Source: Bacteroidota bacterium (GTDB lineage Bacteria; Bacteroidota; Bacteroidia; 2-12-FULL-35-15). From it: a stretch of DNA of 7,830 nt. Under the pieces are notes generated by a model that saw nothing but the letters and a program-made list of their open reading frames with translations, ran no database searches and was not told the DNA's origin. Of this stretch, positions 5,820-7,830 are shown in pieces (the first letter of the stretch is position 1; each line of letters opens with the position of its first letter). The translations under genes and the position numbers were made by a program. Location: assembly GCA_016707685.1 (NCBI GenBank), contig JADJHE010000034.1, positions 1 to 7,830 of the forward strand. The letters are read 5' to 3'.

Positions 5820-7130
5820 TTAAAAACTTAGTCCCGGTGCTTCAATAAATGCCACTAACTTATTTTGTGAAGCCCTATCCACTACCAAATTCAAAGCCCG
5901 TAACTGTTTTATGAAATTGGTCTTTTTAAAAGGTGTCATTCCGTCATCAATACAAAAGGCTCTATATTCCGGGTACAGGTCTTTTATTAACTTGTAATTG
6001 GTTAAACTGCCTTTGTATTCGTTTTCATTCAAAAACATCTGTACGCTGTTACTTTCAATTTTGTATTGTTCAACGGCTTGTTGGGCTGCTTCACAATCTG
6101 AAAACTTCTTTTGTTCCAGTAATCTGTTAAGCCCTTCCAATACCCAATTGAATACGCCTGAAAGTTCCTTTTCAATTATCTTTGTATGTAGGTTTTTATC
6201 CTGTTCGTGTGGTGGTATGGTAACATCAAAAGGAATAATTAAAAACCGTCTGAAATAAGCGTTTGTATGTTCAACGTCTTTGGGTAATTCATTACAATTG
6301 AAAATTAGTTTTGCGTACTGCTTCAAAATGAATGGTTGCCCATAAGGTAAACGGGCTTCAACGGGTTCGCCTGAAACCAATTGTTTGAATATTGAGGCTT
6401 CCAAATTGCCGTTTATTTCACTTGCATAGTTTACCAACTTATTAGCCAACTTCGCCCGGAAATAACCGTTATCATTTGTAAGGCTCTGTAATGAATAACT
6501 GCTAACATTATCAGTACCCAATAAGGCGTTTACAACTTCAAAAAATACGCTTTTCCCATTTGCTCCAGTACCGTACAGTATTAAGGCTTTTTCCTCTTTT
6601 AGTGCATTGCTTCCGTGTTTAATGAATACAAACCCTAAATATTCAGCCAATACCCTTTGGCGTTCGGGGTCGGGTAATACCTTATTTAAATACGCTTCAA
6701 ATAATGGTGCTTTTGCCTGTGGGTTGTATTCAAATGGTAATTGGTAGGTAATGAAGTCCGAACGGTCAAACGGTTTTAATTTCGTACCCTGTGGGCTTAT
6801 TTCAAAAGTTCCGTTTTGTAGGTTAATCAGTACCGTATCTTTATTGCTTTCGGGTGTGGGCAAATATGCCGTTGCAAGGAACTGTTTAAATAGCTGTTCC
6901 CTAAATTGGTAAAACCTTGCTGAAAACTTAGCAACGCCCATTTGTTCGGCTGCTTCGCCTAAAAACTTTTGGAATGTTTCTTTGTCAATTTCAGCCCAAA
7001 ACGTACCGTTGTACAGGTAAATAAAATCGTGGTTTTTGCATAAGCCCCAACGGTTTTTTTCAGCGAACTGTAAGGCGTTTTCAATTGATAAAACCAAATA
7101 ATGTTTAAGGTTCAATTTCAGTTTATCCAA
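5820..7130 (-). CDS. SF3/D5-type (P4-like) helicase of a mobile element
   Basis: This is an ATP-driven replicative helicase of superfamily 3, as in phage/plasmid 'P4-family' primase-helicases. Counting from the TTG at 7128-7130, the protein has 436 residues. The N-terminal 130 contain YLYNGTFW and a D5_N-like stretch (LINLQNGTFEI). Walker A is ALILYGTGANGKSVFF (182-197). NYASEIN (234-240) lies where the Walker B acids would fall. Sensor-1 is LIFNCNELP (275-283), and YFRRFLIIPFD (292-302) carries the arginine finger. The C-terminus resembles the winged-helix end of this class (YPEYRAFCIDDG). TTG is a poor choice of start: an upstream stretch in shifted frames seems to belong to the same protein, so the true start is probably the ATG at 7420. 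No archaeo-eukaryotic primase motif is seen, so primer synthesis would need another protein. Confidence 0.85.
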   Translation of the reverse strand: MDKLKLNLKHYLVLSIENALQFAEKNRWGLCKNHDFIYLYNGTFWAEIDKETFQKFLGEAAEQMGVAKFSARFYQFREQLFKQFLATAYLPTPESNKDTVLINLQNGTFEISPQGTKLKPFDRSDFITYQLPFEYNPQAKAPLFEAYLNKVLPDPERQRVLAEYLGFVFIKHGSNALKEEKALILYGTGANGKSVFFEVVNALLGTDNVSSYSLQSLTNDNGYFRAKLANKLVNYASEINGNLEASIFKQLVSGEPVEARLPYGQPFILKQYAKLIFNCNELPKDVEHTNAYFRRFLIIPFDVTIPPHEQDKNLHTKIIEKELSGVFNWVLEGLNRLLEQKKFSDCEAAQQAVEQYKIESNSVQMFLNENEYKGSLTNYKLIKDLYPEYRAFCIDDGMTPFKKTNFIKQLRALNLVVDRASQNKLVAFIEAPGLSF

Positions 7131-7420
7131 CTGCTTTTTTAAATCCTTCCATTGTTCCGTTCCTGTCTAATGCCTTGTCGGTGTTTAAACTTCCGTCCGG
7201 GTTGGTTAATTTCTGTCCAGTTGCTCCATTTGTTCCCTTAACTTTTCAGCCTGTGGAAACGCTAAAACCTCAAAGTCCCAACGGCTCAAACCTGTTCAAT
7301 AAGTTGGTGTAATATTTCAGCGTGTGGGGTTGTTGCTTCGCTTTTGCTCTTTAGTTCCTCAACGTGGTTTAAGATAGTAGCCGGGTTGTTGAGGTCATCA
7401 AATACGGGGTTTAGTTTCAT
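7118..7420 (-). pseudogene. Frameshifted N-terminal extension of the D5-type helicase
   Basis: ATG at 7418-7420 overlaps the stop of the preceding gene (ATGA). Coding runs in three pieces: MKLNPVFDDLNNPATILNHV with a Glu/Lys-rich helix ending HAEILHQLIEQV; then SRWDFEVLAFPQAEKLREQM; then QKLTNPDGSLNTDKALDRNG. The helicase frame then resumes at EQWKDLKKQLDKLKLN. The first two breaks need one base added to AAA (7288-7290) and to CC (7217-7218). A third break, near 7150-7168, needs a net two-base gain or one-base loss; a collapsed GGAAC repeat could explain it. The joined gene (5820-7420) would be about 535 aa. A separate small protein ending at 7118 inside the helicase start is the alternative. 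The function of this helical region is unknown. Confidence 0.55.
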
Positions 7421-7730
7421 AGCTTAACAGTATTTGAAGGTTCAACAATAGGGAATAATTCAGGGTTGGTGGTGTAAAACCCTGCACGGTGTTTTGAAAT
7501 TGGGCAAATGCCTTTCCGTACTATACAAATACGGTTTTCTTTTTCCCATTCAGCAACGTAACGGCAAATATTAGCCCTCAAAATGCCTGTTTCAATAGAA
7601 ACCATTAACATAGTTTTGGGCACTCCGTAAGGCTTGCAAATACCCTTTTCATTTGTGCCTGAAAATGCGTACTTTTGCCTTGTCCTTTATGCGAAAAGAC
7701 TTTAGGGCTGTTCAGTTGGTTACTTTCCAT
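7417..7730 (-). CDS. Small winged-helix-like mobile-element protein, frameshifted
   Basis: ATG is at 7728-7730, inside the end of the upstream gene (11-nt overlap). The first piece begins MESNQLNSPKVFSHKGQGK. After one base is restored to the four-T run at 7673-7676, the protein continues KYAFSGTNEKGICKPYG, then VPKTMLMVSIETGILRANIC, RYVAEWEKENRICIVRKGIC and PISKHRAGFYTTNPELF, to a TGA at 7417-7419. The helix-turn-helix-wing pattern (SIETGILRANICRYVAEWEKENRI) suggests a winged-helix DNA-binding protein of about 104 aa. Without the repair only a 68-codon GTG frame from 7623 is open. It sits between an excisionase-like HTH protein and the helicase, so control of replication or excision is a reasonable guess. 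Similar small proteins are recalled from Bacteroidetes genomic islands; no name is known. Confidence 0.6.
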
Positions 7731-7830
7731 TGTTCAGCCCTTTTTTATTGTTCAACAAATACGCTTTGGCTTCCTGCTCAATTTCAGCGTTTGACTTTTT
7801 ACGCCCGTCTTTAAGATATTCCAGTAATTC
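7720..7830 (-). CDS. C-terminus of an excisionase-like HTH protein (partial)
   Basis: The minus strand is open from the window edge to a TAA at 7720-7722 and encodes ELLEYLKDGRKKSNAEIEQE, then AKAYLLNNKKGLNNGK. Short Bacteroidetes excisionase/MerR-like HTH proteins often end with '..DLLEYL..GR.KT.AEIE..A..YL' after the DNA-binding domain. The HTH itself would lie beyond the window, so the call rests on the tail and the context. The next gene starts within this one, which points to one transcript. The protein may direct excision or regulate the element operon. Confidence 0.5.
   Translation of the reverse strand, partial: ELLEYLKDGRKKSNAEIEQEAKAYLLNNKKGLNNGK

Noticed and set aside
3121..7830. 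Defence island, toxin-antitoxin pair or retron
   Set aside because: No nuclease, reverse transcriptase, toxin fold or paired small genes were found. The operon is explained by replication and control genes.

Overview
The window looks like Bacteroidetes (Bacteroidota) DNA. It is AT-rich, has almost no strong Shine-Dalgarno sites, and its proteins resemble that phylum's type II NADH dehydrogenases, DUF6371 proteins and mobile-element replication proteins. These family calls come from recognising motifs by eye; no search was run. The window splits into two unlike parts that meet at about 2.9-3.05 kb.

Left part (1-2.73 kb), ordinary chromosomal genes in broken frames. A partial plus-strand CDS ends at 102. 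A bidirectional terminator-like hairpin follows at 172-201. Three minus-strand genes lie beyond it: a small lipoprotein-like gene (271-700), a GNAT acetyltransferase (864-1389) and a type II NADH dehydrogenase, ndh (1402-2727). ndh and the GNAT gene are 12 nt apart and probably co-transcribed. Each of the three is split over several frames, yet the conserved protein sequence carries on across each break. Most breaks are repaired by adding one base to a short A, T, G or C run.

Junction (about 2.73-3.06 kb), no convincing gene. It holds an imperfect long inverted repeat, a small TCGG-loop hairpin, a pair of GGTACA direct repeats and a clean rho-independent terminator that closes the right-hand operon.

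Right part (3.04-7.83 kb), one compact minus-strand operon that reads as the replication and control module of an integrative element, plasmid or prophage. In transcription order it contains: the end of an excisionase-like HTH protein; a small winged-helix-like protein; an SF3/D5-type (P4-like) helicase whose N-terminus is split by frameshifts; a DUF6371-type protein with a CHC2-like zinc finger and a Toprim-like core; a 198-aa protein of unknown function; and a 195-aa Cys-rich, zinc-ribbon-like protein. Genes overlap or abut (11-nt overlap, ATGA overlap, 1-nt gap). The DUF6371 protein carries primase-like parts (zinc finger, Toprim-like fold) and the other protein carries the helicase motor, so together they could form a split primase-helicase for the element.

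No integrase, relaxase, tRNA, CRISPR array, defence system or insertion sequence is visible. The most useful observations are the homopolymer-linked frameshifts, the sharp drop in their density at the element boundary, and the split primase-helicase arrangement.
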